From Fodinicurvata sp. EGI_FJ10296 (GTDB lineage: Bacteria; Pseudomonadota; Alphaproteobacteria; DSM-16000; Inquilinaceae): 64,000 nt of DNA. Position 1 is the first letter of the stretch. The number at the start of each line of letters is the position of its first letter. Under the pieces are notes generated by a model. It ran no database searches, had not been told where the DNA came from, and saw only the letters and a list, made by a program, of their open reading frames with translations. Where the stretch lies: contig NZ_JBFCVL010000002.1 of assembly GCF_040712075.1 (NCBI RefSeq), positions 372,001 to 436,000 on the forward strand, written 5' to 3'. The translations under genes and the position numbers were made by a program. Shown here one piece after another: positions 1 through 9,960 of the stretch.

Positions 1-15
1 TCTCGGCGACGTGGA

Positions 16-38
16 GCGGCCGCCCGACCGGCGGCCGC
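16..38. terminator. GC-rich hairpin downstream of DAHP synthase
   Basis: A perfect 9-bp inverted repeat (16-24 pairs with 30-38) encloses a 5-nt loop, 27 bases past the stop of the minus-strand DAHP synthase gene. No T-run follows on the minus strand, so it may be a weak or factor-assisted terminator or an RNA-protecting stem. Position and symmetry are seen directly; the function is inferred. Confidence 0.35.
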
Positions 39-64
39 CATGAAGCTGGAAATCGCCAGCGTGT

Positions 65-1477
65 TTACTCCGCGGCGGCGATGCGTCGCGCCCGATCCTT
101 CTCCGCGCGCTCCTCTTTCAGTTTCTCGGCGATCAGAAACGCCAGTTCAAGCGCCTGATTGGCATTCAATCGCGGGTCGCAAGCCGTATGATAACGCTCG
201 GACAATGCGTCGTCGGTGACTTCGTGGGCACCGCCTGTGCACTCGGTCACATCCTGCCCGGTCATCTCGAAATGCACACCGCCGGGATGAATTCCTTCAC
301 CGTGGCAGACACCGAAAAAGGCGCGCACTTCTTCCAGAATGGCATCGAACCGGCGGGTCTTGTAGCCCGACGTCGACTTGACGGTATTGCCATGCATCGG
401 GTCGGATGCCCAGACGACCGTGCGTCCCTCCTTCTTGACCCGTCGTGCGAGCGGCGCGAAGCCCTTGTCGAGATTTTCCGCGCCCATGCGGACGATCAGC
501 GTAAGCCGTCCGGCCTCATCCTCGGGGTTCAGCAGATCGATCAGACGCATCAGTTCGTCCGGATCGAGGCTGGGTCCGCATTTGATGCCGATCGGATTGC
601 GCACGCCGCGCAGGAACTCGACATGCGCATGATCGACCTGACGGGTACGGTCGCCGATCCACAGCAGATGGCTCGACACGTCGTACCATTCGCCGGTCGT
701 GCTATCGATGCGGGTCAGCGCTTCTTCGTATGGCAACAACAGGGCTTCGTGAGACGTGAAAAATGCCGCCTCGCGAATGGCCGGCGTCGTTTCCGCCGTC
801 ACCCCGCAAGCCGCCATGAACTGCAGGGCTTCGTCGATACGTGACGCGAATTCCTCGTAGCGCTGAACCTCTGGCCCCCGGCCGACAAAGCCCAGGATCC
901 ACTGGTGAACCTGATGCAGATCCGCGTAACCACCCTGTGCGAAGGCACGCAACAGGTTCAGCGTCGATGCCGACTGGTTGTACGCATTGAGCATGCGGTT
1001 CGGGTCGGGAATACGGGATTCTTCGTTGAAGTCGAAGCCGTTAATGATATCGCCGCGATAGCTGGGCAATTCCACGCCGCCGACTGTCTCCATGTCGGCC
1101 GACCGCGGCTTGGCGAACTGACCGGCCATGCGGCCGACCTTGACCACTGGCACGGCGCTGCCGAATGTCATGACCACGGCCATCTGCAGCAGGACGCGGA
1201 AGGTGTCGCGAATCTTGTCCGGGTGGAATTCCTGGAAACTTTCGGCGCAATCACCACCCTGAAGCAGGAAAGCTTCACCCCGGGCGACCTTGGCCAACTG
1301 CGACTTCAGCTCCCGCGCTTCACCGGCAAAAACCAATGGAGGAAATCGCGAAAGCTGCGCCCCGACCTGCGCCAGATGGTCGGCATCGGGATAGGCCGGC
1401 ATCTGTTTCGCCGGAAGGGCCCGCCAGGATTGCGGCGTCCAGTTCCCAGTCGGGCGGTTTCCCGTCAGCGTCGGCAT
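65..1477 (-). CDS. Class II 3-deoxy-7-phosphoheptulonate (DAHP) synthase
   Basis: Condenses phosphoenolpyruvate with erythrose 4-phosphate, the first step of the shikimate pathway in the cytoplasm. The 470-residue length and plant-type sequence mark the class II family (prototype M. tuberculosis AroG), not the shorter AroF/G/H type I family. The family's metal ligands are visible: Cys in QGGDCAESF, His in SDPMHGNT, Glu in HFEMTGQ and Asp in CDPRLN. The start is the ATG at 1477, preceded by AGGAG 7 bases upstream. It stands alone, downstream of the glutathione reductase gene on the same strand with about 200 bp between them. The C-terminal tail is rich in Glu, Lys and Arg and is probably a mobile helix. 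Confidence 0.95.
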   Translation of the reverse strand: MPTLTGNRPTGNWTPQSWRALPAKQMPAYPDADHLAQVGAQLSRFPPLVFAGEARELKSQLAKVARGEAFLLQGGDCAESFQEFHPDKIRDTFRVLLQMAVVMTFGSAVPVVKVGRMAGQFAKPRSADMETVGGVELPSYRGDIINGFDFNEESRIPDPNRMLNAYNQSASTLNLLRAFAQGGYADLHQVHQWILGFVGRGPEVQRYEEFASRIDEALQFMAACGVTAETTPAIREAAFFTSHEALLLPYEEALTRIDSTTGEWYDVSSHLLWIGDRTRQVDHAHVEFLRGVRNPIGIKCGPSLDPDELMRLIDLLNPEDEAGRLTLIVRMGAENLDKGFAPLARRVKKEGRTVVWASDPMHGNTVKSTSGYKTRRFDAILEEVRAFFGVCHGEGIHPGGVHFEMTGQDVTECTGGAHEVTDDALSERYHTACDPRLNANQALELAFLIAEKLKEERAEKDRARRIAAAE

Positions 1478-1679
1478 TTCAGCTCTCCTAGCTCGGTCTT
1501 CGGCCGTTCGCGTCGCGATTCCCCGGCAATCACCCGATCAGCGATTCCTCCGCGGCCCCATGACGATCGGATATATCCGCTTTCAGGCTATACGATGTTT
1601 GCCGCCACAATTCCACCCGTTTTCCGAACGGTTTGCGTACCTTTAGGCAGTTCCACCGGTCCCTCGATCGACCGCGCTC

Positions 1680-3038
1680 TCAATCGGTTACAGGGCTGCG
1701 CATGGTGACGAATTCCTCGGCCGCCGTCGGATGAACGGGAATCGTGCTGTCGAAGTCGGCTTTCGTCGCACCGGCGCTCATCGCCACCCCCAGGGCCTGG
1801 ATGATCTCAGGCGCGTCGGGCCCGATCATGTGGCAGCCCAGTACGCGGTCACTCGCCCGGTCTACGATCAGCTTCATCATGATCTTGTCCTGGCGTCCCG
1901 ACAGCGTGTGCCGCATCGGCCGGAAACGCGTGCGATAGATACCGACGTCGAACTGCAGGCGGGCCTCTTCCTCGGTCAGACCGACGGTCCCGATCGGCGG
2001 CATGGAAAACACAGCCGTCGGGATATTCTCGTACGAAATGCCGCGTGGGCGGTTGCCGAAAACCGTATCCGCCAGGGCATGCCCCTCGGCGATGGCAACG
2101 GGCGTCAGATTGAAACGATCGGTCACGTCCCCGATGGCGTAGATGTTGGGCACGCTGGTCCGGTATTGGTCGTCGACCACGACGGCGCCATAGGGATCGA
2201 CGCCGACGCCGGCGGTCTCCAGGCCCAGCCCGGCTGTCTTGGGCCGGCGGCCGGTGGCGAACATGACCTGATCGCAGGGCAGTTCACGGCCGTCCGACAG
2301 CGAAAGCCGCCGCACACCATTGGCGTCGGCGGTCAATCCTGCCGGCAGGGTGTTCAACAGCACGTCGACGCCCGATCGTTGCAGCTCCTCCTCCAGCTCC
2401 AAACGCAGATCCTGATCGAATCCCCGCAAGATCCGGTCGCCCCGATGGACGAGCGTGACGGAAGCGCCCAGCGCATGGAAGATGCCGGCGAATTCCACCG
2501 CGATGTATCCGCCGCCGACGATGACAACACGTTCCGGCATGTCGTCGAGGTAGAATGCTTCGTTGGAGGATATACCGAATTCGTCGGCACCGGGAATGTC
2601 GGGCATACTTGGCCATCCGCCGACGGCGATAAGGATGCGTTCGGCCGTCACTTCCCGGTCGCCGATCTGCATCGAATGCGGGCCGGTCAGCACCGCACGG
2701 CCCCTGATCAATTCGACCCCGGCGCCATCCAGCAGGCGTTGATAGACGCCGTTCAGGCGGCTGATTTCCTCGTTCTTGTTGGCGATCAGGCGAGCCCAGT
2801 CATGCGTAAATGTTCCGACATTCCAGCCATAGGCGCCCGCATCCTCAAGGTCATGACGGAAATGGGCGGCATAGGCCAACAGCTTCTTTGGCACGCAGCC
2901 CACATTGACGCAGGTGCCGCCCAGGTCCCTGTCCTCGGCGATGCCGACACGGGCACCATGACCGGCGGCGATCCGTGCCGCCCTCACCCCGCCCGAGCCG
3001 GCACCGATCACGAAGAAATCAAAATCGTAGTCTGACAT
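1680..3038 (-). CDS. gor: Glutathione-disulfide reductase
   Basis: FAD/NADPH flavoenzyme that reduces oxidised glutathione in the cytosol. An FAD-binding GxGxxG motif lies at the N-terminus (VIGAGSGG), followed by the redox pair CVNVGC, a second Rossmann motif (IVGGGYIAVEF) for NADPH, the FAD motif YAIGDVTDR, and the C-terminal catalytic HPTAAEE. The 452-residue length is normal for the family. I chose the ATG at 3038 (MSDYDFDFF) because it places the dinucleotide fold at the usual distance; a longer frame reaches 3080. Residues of the NADPH loop (HRGDRILRGFD) support glutathione reductase over lipoamide dehydrogenase or mercuric reductase. Confidence 0.93.
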   Translation of the reverse strand: MSDYDFDFFVIGAGSGGVRAARIAAGHGARVGIAEDRDLGGTCVNVGCVPKKLLAYAAHFRHDLEDAGAYGWNVGTFTHDWARLIANKNEEISRLNGVYQRLLDGAGVELIRGRAVLTGPHSMQIGDREVTAERILIAVGGWPSMPDIPGADEFGISSNEAFYLDDMPERVVIVGGGYIAVEFAGIFHALGASVTLVHRGDRILRGFDQDLRLELEEELQRSGVDVLLNTLPAGLTADANGVRRLSLSDGRELPCDQVMFATGRRPKTAGLGLETAGVGVDPYGAVVVDDQYRTSVPNIYAIGDVTDRFNLTPVAIAEGHALADTVFGNRPRGISYENIPTAVFSMPPIGTVGLTEEEARLQFDVGIYRTRFRPMRHTLSGRQDKIMMKLIVDRASDRVLGCHMIGPDAPEIIQALGVAMSAGATKADFDSTIPVHPTAAEEFVTMRSPVTD

Positions 3039-3135
3039 TGTACTCACCCGACATGCGACGGCGGGTATGGTGACGCCCATACCCGCCGATCTTCAACCAT
3101 TCGCCCTATCGCCACGCCTTACGTCATCGGTAGCG

Positions 3136-4593
3136 TCAGGAATCGATGCCGCCGATATTCACGTATTTGAGCTCCATGAAATCGTCGAGGCCGTATTTCG
3201 AGCCTTCGCGACCGATCCCGCTTTCCTTCACGCCGCCGAAAGGCGCCAGCTCGGTGGAAATGATACCGGTGTTCACGCCGACGATGCCGTATTCCAGCCC
3301 TTCCTGCACACGATAGATCCGTCCGATGTCACGGCTGTAGAAATAGGCTGCCAGCCCGAAACGGGTGTCGTTGGCGAGACGAACGGCATCCGCTTCGTTC
3401 TCAAAGGTATAAACCGGAGCGACCGGACCGAAAGTTTCTTCTTCGGTAATCAGCATGTCGGTGTTCATGTCCGAAAGGACCGTCGGCTGGAAGAAGGTTC
3501 CCCCGAAATTGCCGCGCTCGCCGCCGACCATGACCCGGGCGCCTTTGGATACCGCGTCGGCAATGTGCGCCTCGACCTTTTCGACAGCCTCGCCGTTGAT
3601 CAGCGGGCCGACCTGTACCCCGGATTCCAGCCCGTTACCGACCTTGAGGGCGCGCGTCGCCTCGGCCAGTTTTGCGACGAACACGTTCTTGACGTCCGCC
3701 TGGACAAGGATTCTGTTGGCGCAAACGCATGTCTGGCCGGCGTTGCGGAATTTGGACGCTATGGCGCCAGCGACCGCTGCATCGACATCGGCATCATCGA
3801 AAACGATGAAGGGTGCGTTGCCGCCCAGTTCGAGCGACACCTTCTTCACCGTATCGGCGCATTGCCGCATCAGCAGTTTGCCGATCTCGGTGGAGCCGGT
3901 GAAGGTGATCTTGCGCACCGTCGGGTTGGAGGTGAGTTCGCCGCCGATTTCGGACGCCTTGCCGGTGACGATATTGAACACACCCTTGGGGATGCCGGCC
4001 CGCTCGGCCAGTTCGGCCAGCGCCAGGGCAGACAGTGGTGTGTCCTCGGCCGGCTTCAGAACAATTGTGCATCCCGCCGCCAGAGCCGGTGCGACCTTGC
4101 GGGTGATCATCGCATTGGGGAAGTTCCAGGGCGTGATCGCGCCGACGACGCCGATCGGCTCCTTGGTGACCATCAGCCGCCGATCGGCCGCATAGGTCGG
4201 GATCGTCTCGCCATAGGCGCGTTTGCCCTCTTCGGCGAACCACTCGATGAAACTGGCGCCATAGGCGATCTCGCCCCGGCTTTCCGCCAGCGGTTTGCCC
4301 ATCTCCATTGTCATCAGGACAGCGAGGTCTTCCTGGTTGGCCATCACCAGATCATACCATTTGCGCAGTATGGCAGCGCGTTCCTTGGCCGTTTTCGACC
4401 GCCATGCCGGCCAGGCGGCATCAGCGGCCTCGATCGCGCGGCGGGTCTCGGCGACGCCCAGCCTGGGGACGGTCGCCACGGCATCGCCGTTCGCCGGATT
4501 GATCACCGTGACGGTCGCGCCTTCGCTGCTTTTGACCCACGCACCATCGATATAGCATTGCTCCCGCAGGAGACTTTGATCATGCAGTTTCAT
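3136..4593 (-). CDS. gabD: NADP-type succinate-semialdehyde dehydrogenase
   Basis: Oxidises succinate semialdehyde to succinate, the last step of GABA degradation. It is a 485-residue aldehyde dehydrogenase with the oxyanion Asn in PWNFPNAM, the coenzyme loop FTGSTEIGK, the general base Glu in LELGGNAPF, and the catalytic Cys in NAGQTCVCANR; the Cys-x-Cys pair is typical of bacterial GabD. The ATG at 4593 has GAGGGAG about 9 bases upstream, inside the end of the preceding lipoprotein gene. The two frames overlap by 14 bp, which suggests translational coupling. No GABA aminotransferase is nearby, so the source of the substrate is not shown here; glutarate semialdehyde is an alternative substrate. 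Confidence 0.93.
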   Translation of the reverse strand: MKLHDQSLLREQCYIDGAWVKSSEGATVTVINPANGDAVATVPRLGVAETRRAIEAADAAWPAWRSKTAKERAAILRKWYDLVMANQEDLAVLMTMEMGKPLAESRGEIAYGASFIEWFAEEGKRAYGETIPTYAADRRLMVTKEPIGVVGAITPWNFPNAMITRKVAPALAAGCTIVLKPAEDTPLSALALAELAERAGIPKGVFNIVTGKASEIGGELTSNPTVRKITFTGSTEIGKLLMRQCADTVKKVSLELGGNAPFIVFDDADVDAAVAGAIASKFRNAGQTCVCANRILVQADVKNVFVAKLAEATRALKVGNGLESGVQVGPLINGEAVEKVEAHIADAVSKGARVMVGGERGNFGGTFFQPTVLSDMNTDMLITEEETFGPVAPVYTFENEADAVRLANDTRFGLAAYFYSRDIGRIYRVQEGLEYGIVGVNTGIISTELAPFGGVKESGIGREGSKYGLDDFMELKYVNIGGIDS

Positions 4594-5704
4594 TTGTGAT
4601 GAACTCCCTCGTGGCGAATTTCGTCATCGTATCCGGTATTCCCTGCGCAGCGTCCGGCAGAGGAATAAAGGAAAGTGGTGATTGCGTACCGGGCGGACCG
4701 CCGCCGGGGTGAACATTGCCACCGTTCTCAGCCGTTCCTTCGCCCGCCGCCTTGTCACGATCTTCTGCCGGTGTCCAGTCGACGGACAGACTGCGCGCCG
4801 ACCGATAGCGTTCAATCCATGCTTCATGTCGCTCCCTGAGCCGGTCGATGCGGTTTAGCACCCCCGGCGTCGGCGGTCGGGCCGAATCGATGCTGCTACC
4901 GTCCTCGAATTCGACGCGGCTGGCCAGAGCCGAAACCGCGCCTCGGTGCCGTTGACCTGCATAGCGCGCGGCCAGGTCCCCGTCGAGGTCGTCGGCAAGC
5001 CCGCCCAGTCCTTCTATCGTCATTCGCCTGCCCGGCAATAGCGGTCTGTCCAGCCGTACAGTAACATCCGCATCGGCCCGGGTGTTGCTTTCCCGATCCC
5101 TGAGCGCCACGTCGAGCTGAACACGCACGATCGGGCGATCAAAACCGTTTTCGATTGTTGCCCGCAGCCTCGCCCGATCCGCCTGATGTATGACGCCGCG
5201 GTCGATATCGGCATCAGCGATGCCCAGGGGCGAAAGCCGGATTCGAGCCGTGTCCCGGGCCGTCCGATAGTCGTCGAGCGGAATTTTTGCGTCGGCCAGG
5301 GCTATACCGGCCTGCCCCATCGCCGCACCGACCCGCTCGGCCAGGATGCCCGCCGCCCGGTCCATGAGGCCGGGTCCGGCGAGACCGCCAAACCCGGCAT
5401 CGGCCAGACGCTCGACGATCGCCGGATCGGTCATGGCCGCGATTTCCCCGCGCATGTCCTGATGGGTCCGCGTCCCCGGCTCCGCCTCGGGCATGCCGTC
5501 GAGCGCAAGAAGCGTCCATGCCAGCGTGTCGACCACGCGGTTGCGATCGCGATCGGACAGATCGGCCGTCACGAGACCGAAACTTTCGCGTGCCTGCTCA
5601 GCGTCCGAGAAGTCCGTTTCGGGCGGACTACTGCCGCATGCCACCAACAAGACGGCAAACATCCACGGAATAAGGCGCTTGATGACGATCATGGTTTGAA
5701 ACAT
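4580..5704 (-). CDS. Predicted lipoprotein of unknown function
   Basis: The start at 5704 (MFQTMIVIKRL) gives a short charged N-terminus, a hydrophobic stretch and a lipobox LLVAC near residue 23, so it is probably lipidated and anchored in the envelope. The remaining 350 or so residues are rich in Asp, Arg and Ala with no motif I recognise; the middle looks like a beta-rich domain (YRTARDTARIRLSPLGIAD onward) and the C-terminal part is low-complexity and probably disordered. An upstream in-frame extension to 5797 would spoil the signal peptide. The stop overlaps the gabD start by 14 bp. No function is inferred. Confidence 0.65.
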   Translation of the reverse strand: MFQTMIVIKRLIPWMFAVLLVACGSSPPETDFSDAEQARESFGLVTADLSDRDRNRVVDTLAWTLLALDGMPEAEPGTRTHQDMRGEIAAMTDPAIVERLADAGFGGLAGPGLMDRAAGILAERVGAAMGQAGIALADAKIPLDDYRTARDTARIRLSPLGIADADIDRGVIHQADRARLRATIENGFDRPIVRVQLDVALRDRESNTRADADVTVRLDRPLLPGRRMTIEGLGGLADDLDGDLAARYAGQRHRGAVSALASRVEFEDGSSIDSARPPTPGVLNRIDRLRERHEAWIERYRSARSLSVDWTPAEDRDKAAGEGTAENGGNVHPGGGPPGTQSPLSFIPLPDAAQGIPDTMTKFATREFITNETA

Positions 5705-5956
5705 AGGCGGCCCTTCGGGCGAACGCCAGCCCGGCACAGATCCGGCACTGGAACAGGAGTGCGATCGGCAGACCGACATGCTCTTCCGAATTTCCACGAC
5801 CGTTCAAGACTGAACGTTTCCGGTTGCTCGGATAGTCAACAAAACGTGATATATTTCAGTATGAAAAGTTTTCGTTGCCTTTGACAACCTATGAATGTAG
5901 TGAGGGCGCGGTTCTCTCGAATACTGGCGCAACAGGATTGTTAAGGAGGCTAAAGG

Positions 5957-6319
5957 ATGGACCGACTCGGATACGCACTGGCAAATATCGATCGACGTCA
6001 AACCTATATCCGGATGAACGTATCCTTTAATGGGCGGCGCACGTCGGTCGGGCTGGAGCGCGAAGTTCTGGATATGCTGACGGAGCTTTGTCTTGCCGAA
6101 GAGCTGACATTGAACCAGCTTTGCGCGCGCATTGCCGCGACTGATGGGCCGAACGGTGAAAATGGGGCGAAGAATCTCAGCCGTCGGCTTCGCGTCCTCG
6201 CCCTGACCTATAGCCGGCTGTTCGGATCGGCTCAGACCCTGGCGCAGACGACGGAGTCGCGAAATGCCGGAGCCCAGGCCGCCGGTTCGCCGACCGCAGC
6301 CGTATCCCGCGCCGCATAA
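5957..6319 (+). CDS. Ribbon-helix-helix (RHH_4 type) domain protein
   Basis: A 120-residue protein. The segment around residues 18-80 (IRMNVSFNGRRTSVGLE, then EREVLDMLTELCLAEELTL) fits the ribbon-helix-helix fold of the RHH_4 family: a beta strand carrying polar DNA-contacting residues and two helices. Such proteins dimerise and may bind DNA. The start is well supported by AAGGAGG a few bases upstream. The last 30 residues are Ala/Thr/Ser rich and probably disordered. It is transcribed away from the lipoprotein gene and towards the 3' end of glmS. Its target is unknown. Confidence 0.75.
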   Translation: MDRLGYALANIDRRQTYIRMNVSFNGRRTSVGLEREVLDMLTELCLAEELTLNQLCARIAATDGPNGENGAKNLSRRLRVLALTYSRLFGSAQTLAQTTESRNAGAQAAGSPTAAVSRAA

Positions 6320-6452
6320 AGTCGCGCACTCGTCAAGGCTGCCAGCGGGCCGCATTCACCGCCACATCCCTCCCGCCACCCTGCTCCCAATGTCCTTGGC
6401 AAAGGCCGGTGAACTCGGGTGAGTGGTGGCGGGATCGGAACGACGCTGGCGG

Positions 6453-8276
6453 CTACTCGACTGTTACCGACTTGGCCAGATTTCGCGGCTGATCGACATC
6501 GGTCCCTTTGGCCACCGCCGTGAAATAGGCCAGCAGCTGAACCGGCAGGGCATACAGGATCGGCGCCACGAAGGGATGGACGGTCGGCATCTCGATGCAC
6601 ACTTCGGCCAGACCATCGAAATGGCTGCTTCCCTGCTCGTCGGTGAATCCGATCACGCGGCCGCCGCGCGCGACGACCTCCTGAACATTGGAAATGGTCT
6701 TCTCGAAGACACCGTCGGACGGCGCCAGCACGATCACCGGCACGCTGTCGTCGATAAGGGCAATGGGCCCGTGCTTCATTTCACCGGCGGCATAGCCCTC
6801 GGCGTGAATATAGCTGATTTCCTTGAGTTTCAACGCCCCTTCGAGCGCCAGCGGATAGGACGTTCCGCGCCCCAGATAAAGCACGTCCCGCGCGGAAGCC
6901 ACCCACCGGCTGATCGAGTCGATACTGTCGCCGTGATCGAGAATATCGGCGATCCGGGACGGTACTTCGATCAGGGCATCCGTTAATGCCCGCTCATTCT
7001 CTGCTGTCAGTACATCCCGGCCCCTCCCGGCGGCTATGGCAAGGCATGCGAGGACGCCAAGCTGGGTCGTGAATGCCTTGGTCGACGCCACGCCGATTTC
7101 CGGGCCCGCGAGCGTGCGCAAGACGACGTCGCTTTCCCGCGCCATGGAGCTTTCGGGCATATTGACGACGGATATGATCGTCTGCCCCTGCTCCTTGGCG
7201 TGCCGCAGCGCGGCCAATGTGTCGGCGGTTTCGCCGGATTGGGAAACGAACAGTGCGATGCCGTTCTCCGGCATCGGGGTTTCGCGGTATCGAAACTCCG
7301 ATGCGATGTCCGTCTCGACCGGAAGACCCGCGATCCGCTCGAACCAGTACTTCGCCGTCATGGCCGCGTAATAGGCCGTGCCGCACGCCACCATCGTGAT
7401 CCTGGGCACGACCTTCCAGTCGACCGGCATCGGCGGCAACGTGACCTGCCGGGTGCCGGGGTCGATATGGGCCCGCAGACTGTCGCCAATGACAGCCGGC
7501 TGCTCGTGAATTTCCTTGAGCATGAAATGGGCATAGCCGCCCTTGCCGACCATGGCACTGGATACCGAGGACTTCGTCACCCGACGTTCCACCGGGTTTC
7601 CGTCCCCATCCAAATAGGTCGCACCCGCTCGTGTCAGCTCGACCCGGTCGCCTTCTTCCAGATAGACGAGTTGCGATGTCAGCGGCGCCAGCGCCAGAGC
7701 GTCCGATCCCAGATACATTTCGCCGTCGCCGATGCCGACCGCCAGCGGGCTGCCGCGACGGGCGCCGATCAGCAGATCCTCCTCGCCGCGGAAAAGAATA
7801 ACCAGGGCAAATGCCCCTTCCAGTTGTTCCAGCGCTTGTGCAACTGCCTGGCGCGGAGGGTGCCCCTGGCCCAGCAGATCGGTGATCAGGTGCACGACGA
7901 TCTCGGTATCGGTCTCGGTCTCGAATTGGTGCCCCCGCTCAGCGAGATCCGCACGCAGGGCCTTGTAGTTCTCGATGATACCGTTATGAACCAGTGCGAC
8001 ATCGTCCGTCGCATGGGGATGGGCGTTGGATTCGCAAGGCCGGCCGTGGGTCGCCCAACGCGTGTGGCCGATGCCGCTGCGACCGGTCAGCGGCTTGCGC
8101 TCCAGCAGGTCCCGCAGGTTCACCAGCTTGCCTTCGGCCCGCCGCCTCTGCAGCTCGCCGTTCACCAGCGTCGAGACGCCGGCGCTGTCATAGCCGCGAT
8201 ATTCGAGCCGTTGCAGGGCTTCGACCAACCGGTCCGCCACGTCGTCATGGCCAAGGATGCCGATGATGCCACACAT
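6453..8276 (-). CDS. glmS: Glutamine-fructose-6-phosphate aminotransferase (isomerizing)
   Basis: Makes glucosamine 6-phosphate from fructose 6-phosphate and glutamine, the first committed step to UDP-GlcNAc. After Met removal the N-terminal Cys (MCGIIGILG) is the Ntn glutaminase nucleophile, so the start is the ATG at 8276 and not the in-frame TTG two codons upstream; AGGAG lies 8 bases ahead. The glutaminase domain (about 1-220, with GHTRWATHG and SNAHPH) is followed by two SIS isomerase domains (SQSGETADT and STKAFTTQ in the first, GRGTSYPLALEGALKLKE in the second). It ends in KSVTVE as the family does. It lies 54 bp downstream of glmU in the same direction, a common pairing. Confidence 0.97.
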   Translation of the reverse strand: MCGIIGILGHDDVADRLVEALQRLEYRGYDSAGVSTLVNGELQRRRAEGKLVNLRDLLERKPLTGRSGIGHTRWATHGRPCESNAHPHATDDVALVHNGIIENYKALRADLAERGHQFETETDTEIVVHLITDLLGQGHPPRQAVAQALEQLEGAFALVILFRGEEDLLIGARRGSPLAVGIGDGEMYLGSDALALAPLTSQLVYLEEGDRVELTRAGATYLDGDGNPVERRVTKSSVSSAMVGKGGYAHFMLKEIHEQPAVIGDSLRAHIDPGTRQVTLPPMPVDWKVVPRITMVACGTAYYAAMTAKYWFERIAGLPVETDIASEFRYRETPMPENGIALFVSQSGETADTLAALRHAKEQGQTIISVVNMPESSMARESDVVLRTLAGPEIGVASTKAFTTQLGVLACLAIAAGRGRDVLTAENERALTDALIEVPSRIADILDHGDSIDSISRWVASARDVLYLGRGTSYPLALEGALKLKEISYIHAEGYAAGEMKHGPIALIDDSVPVIVLAPSDGVFEKTISNVQEVVARGGRVIGFTDEQGSSHFDGLAEVCIEMPTVHPFVAPILYALPVQLLAYFTAVAKGTDVDQPRNLAKSVTVE

Positions 8277-8330
8277 ACCCAATTCTCCTGTTCACCGATA
8301 ACGCCCCCGGGCCGGAGCGATGCTAGCCTG

Positions 8331-9737
8331 TTACTTCGCGTTCTTGCCGCCGCGCCGTTTGTCCCAATAGCGTCTGCCGCCATCGGGCGTCACCTTCTGA
8401 CCGGCCCGGGCCGAGGCGAGACCGTTCGCCGGAACATCCGCCGTGATGACGCTGCCGGCACCGATAACCGCACCGTCGCCAACCGAAAGCGGGGCCACGA
8501 ACGCCGTGTTGGACCCCACGAACACCCCATCACCCAATGATGTCCGCGATTTCGACACGCCGTCATAATTGCAGGTGATCGTTCCGGCACCGATATTCGT
8601 TCCGGCGCCGATATCGGCGTCGCCGAGATAACTGAGATGGTTGGCCTTGGCTCCGGCGCCGAGCCGGGCGTTCTTGAGTTCGACGAAGTTGCCGACATGG
8701 GCCGACGGTCCGACATCCGCTCCCGGCCGCAGCCGCGCGAACGGCCCGACCGTGGCCCCGGTCCGTACGGTGCAGTTTTCCAGATGGCAATAGGCGTTGA
8801 TGACGACGTCGTCCTCGACCGTCACGCCCGGCCCGAACACGGCGCCGGGTCCAATCGTGACATCGATGCCGAAACGCGTATCGGCGGCAAGATAGACGGT
8901 CGACGGATCCGTCATCGTCACGCCGGCATCCATGGCGTTATCGCGCAGTCGCCGCTGCAATATCGCCTCGGCGACGGCGAGTTCGCGGCGGCTGTTGATG
9001 CCGAGGACCTCGTCCTCCGGCGCTTCGACGACGCGGCAATCCATCCCCCGTTCCCGCGCGACCGCGACGGCATCGGTCAGGTAAAGCTCTGCCTTGGCAT
9101 TGTCCGGCCGAATGGCGCGCAACAGTTCGAGCGCCACGCTGCCATCGAGCACCATCAGCCCCGCGTTGCAGATTTCGACCGCGCGCTCGGCGGCTGAGGC
9201 GTCGGCGGCTTCGACGATACGCTGCAATCCGCCAGCCTCGTCGAGGATCAGGCGCCCATACGCGCCGGGGTCGACGGGCCGCATCCCCAGAACGACGACC
9301 GCGGCCCCGGTCTCGCGCCGGCTGTGCACCATCGCCCGCAGCGTCTCCGGACGAACGAGCGGCGTGTCGCCATAGACGACCAGGACATCGCCCGAAAAAT
9401 TCTCGATTATGTCGGCGGCGGCAAGGACCGCGCCGGCGGTGCCGTTGCGCTCTTCCTGGATACGGACAGGAGTTGGCGCGCAGCTGTTGGCAAGCGCCTG
9501 CATCCCGGGCCCGACGACCACGGCGCTCCGCACCGCCCCCAGCGCCGACAGGCTGGCGAGGACATGACCAATCATCGGAATTCCGGCCAGCGGATGCATG
9601 ACCTTGGGCAACCGCGATTTCATGCGCGTGCCCTTTCCGGCCGCCAGAACGATACAGGCCAGCCCGGTGTCGGGGATCGCCTCGCCCTTCCCCGATTCGT
9701 CCTGCCCCATTTCGTCCTGCCGCGTCGATGCTGCCAT
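8331..9737 (-). CDS. glmU: Bifunctional UDP-GlcNAc pyrophosphorylase / GlcN-1-P acetyltransferase
   Basis: Acetylates glucosamine 1-phosphate and then joins it to UTP, giving UDP-GlcNAc for peptidoglycan and LPS. The N-terminal nucleotidyltransferase carries LAAGKGTRMKSRLPKVMH, and the C-terminal left-handed beta helix carries hexapeptide repeats (GADVGPSAHVGNFVELK, GAGTITCNYDGVSK) with the acetyltransferase His and Asn regions. At 468 residues it has an extra N-terminal stretch of about 26 residues before the nucleotide site; the true start could instead be an internal ATG near 9710. It is probably in one operon with glmS and faces the HAD gene across a 223-bp divergent spacer. Confidence 0.96.
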   Translation of the reverse strand: MAASTRQDEMGQDESGKGEAIPDTGLACIVLAAGKGTRMKSRLPKVMHPLAGIPMIGHVLASLSALGAVRSAVVVGPGMQALANSCAPTPVRIQEERNGTAGAVLAAADIIENFSGDVLVVYGDTPLVRPETLRAMVHSRRETGAAVVVLGMRPVDPGAYGRLILDEAGGLQRIVEAADASAAERAVEICNAGLMVLDGSVALELLRAIRPDNAKAELYLTDAVAVARERGMDCRVVEAPEDEVLGINSRRELAVAEAILQRRLRDNAMDAGVTMTDPSTVYLAADTRFGIDVTIGPGAVFGPGVTVEDDVVINAYCHLENCTVRTGATVGPFARLRPGADVGPSAHVGNFVELKNARLGAGAKANHLSYLGDADIGAGTNIGAGTITCNYDGVSKSRTSLGDGVFVGSNTAFVAPLSVGDGAVIGAGSVITADVPANGLASARAGQKVTPDGGRRYWDKRRGGKNAK

Positions 9738-9960
9738 ATTAAGGTTGCCTTTATATCATATACACACGTTTTTCGTGCATAGGGTGCCTGTGGAGGCTAT
9801 ACTATCCTGCGTTGTGCTTGTCGGCCCCGGAATCGACCACGAACTTCGTTTCGCGCCGAAATTGCCCGACCGCGCGGGCACGCCGGGATATGGGACGTCG
9901 TGCCACAGCATACGCGCGATCAGAAATCACCTTTTGTGACGACTTATTACAGGATGGATC

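Noticed and set aside
3067-4599. 510-residue open frame on the plus strand opposite gabD
   Set aside because: Antisense shadow of gabD in a high-GC region; composition is His/Asp/Gly/Arg-rich with no family match, and gabD has complete catalytic motifs.
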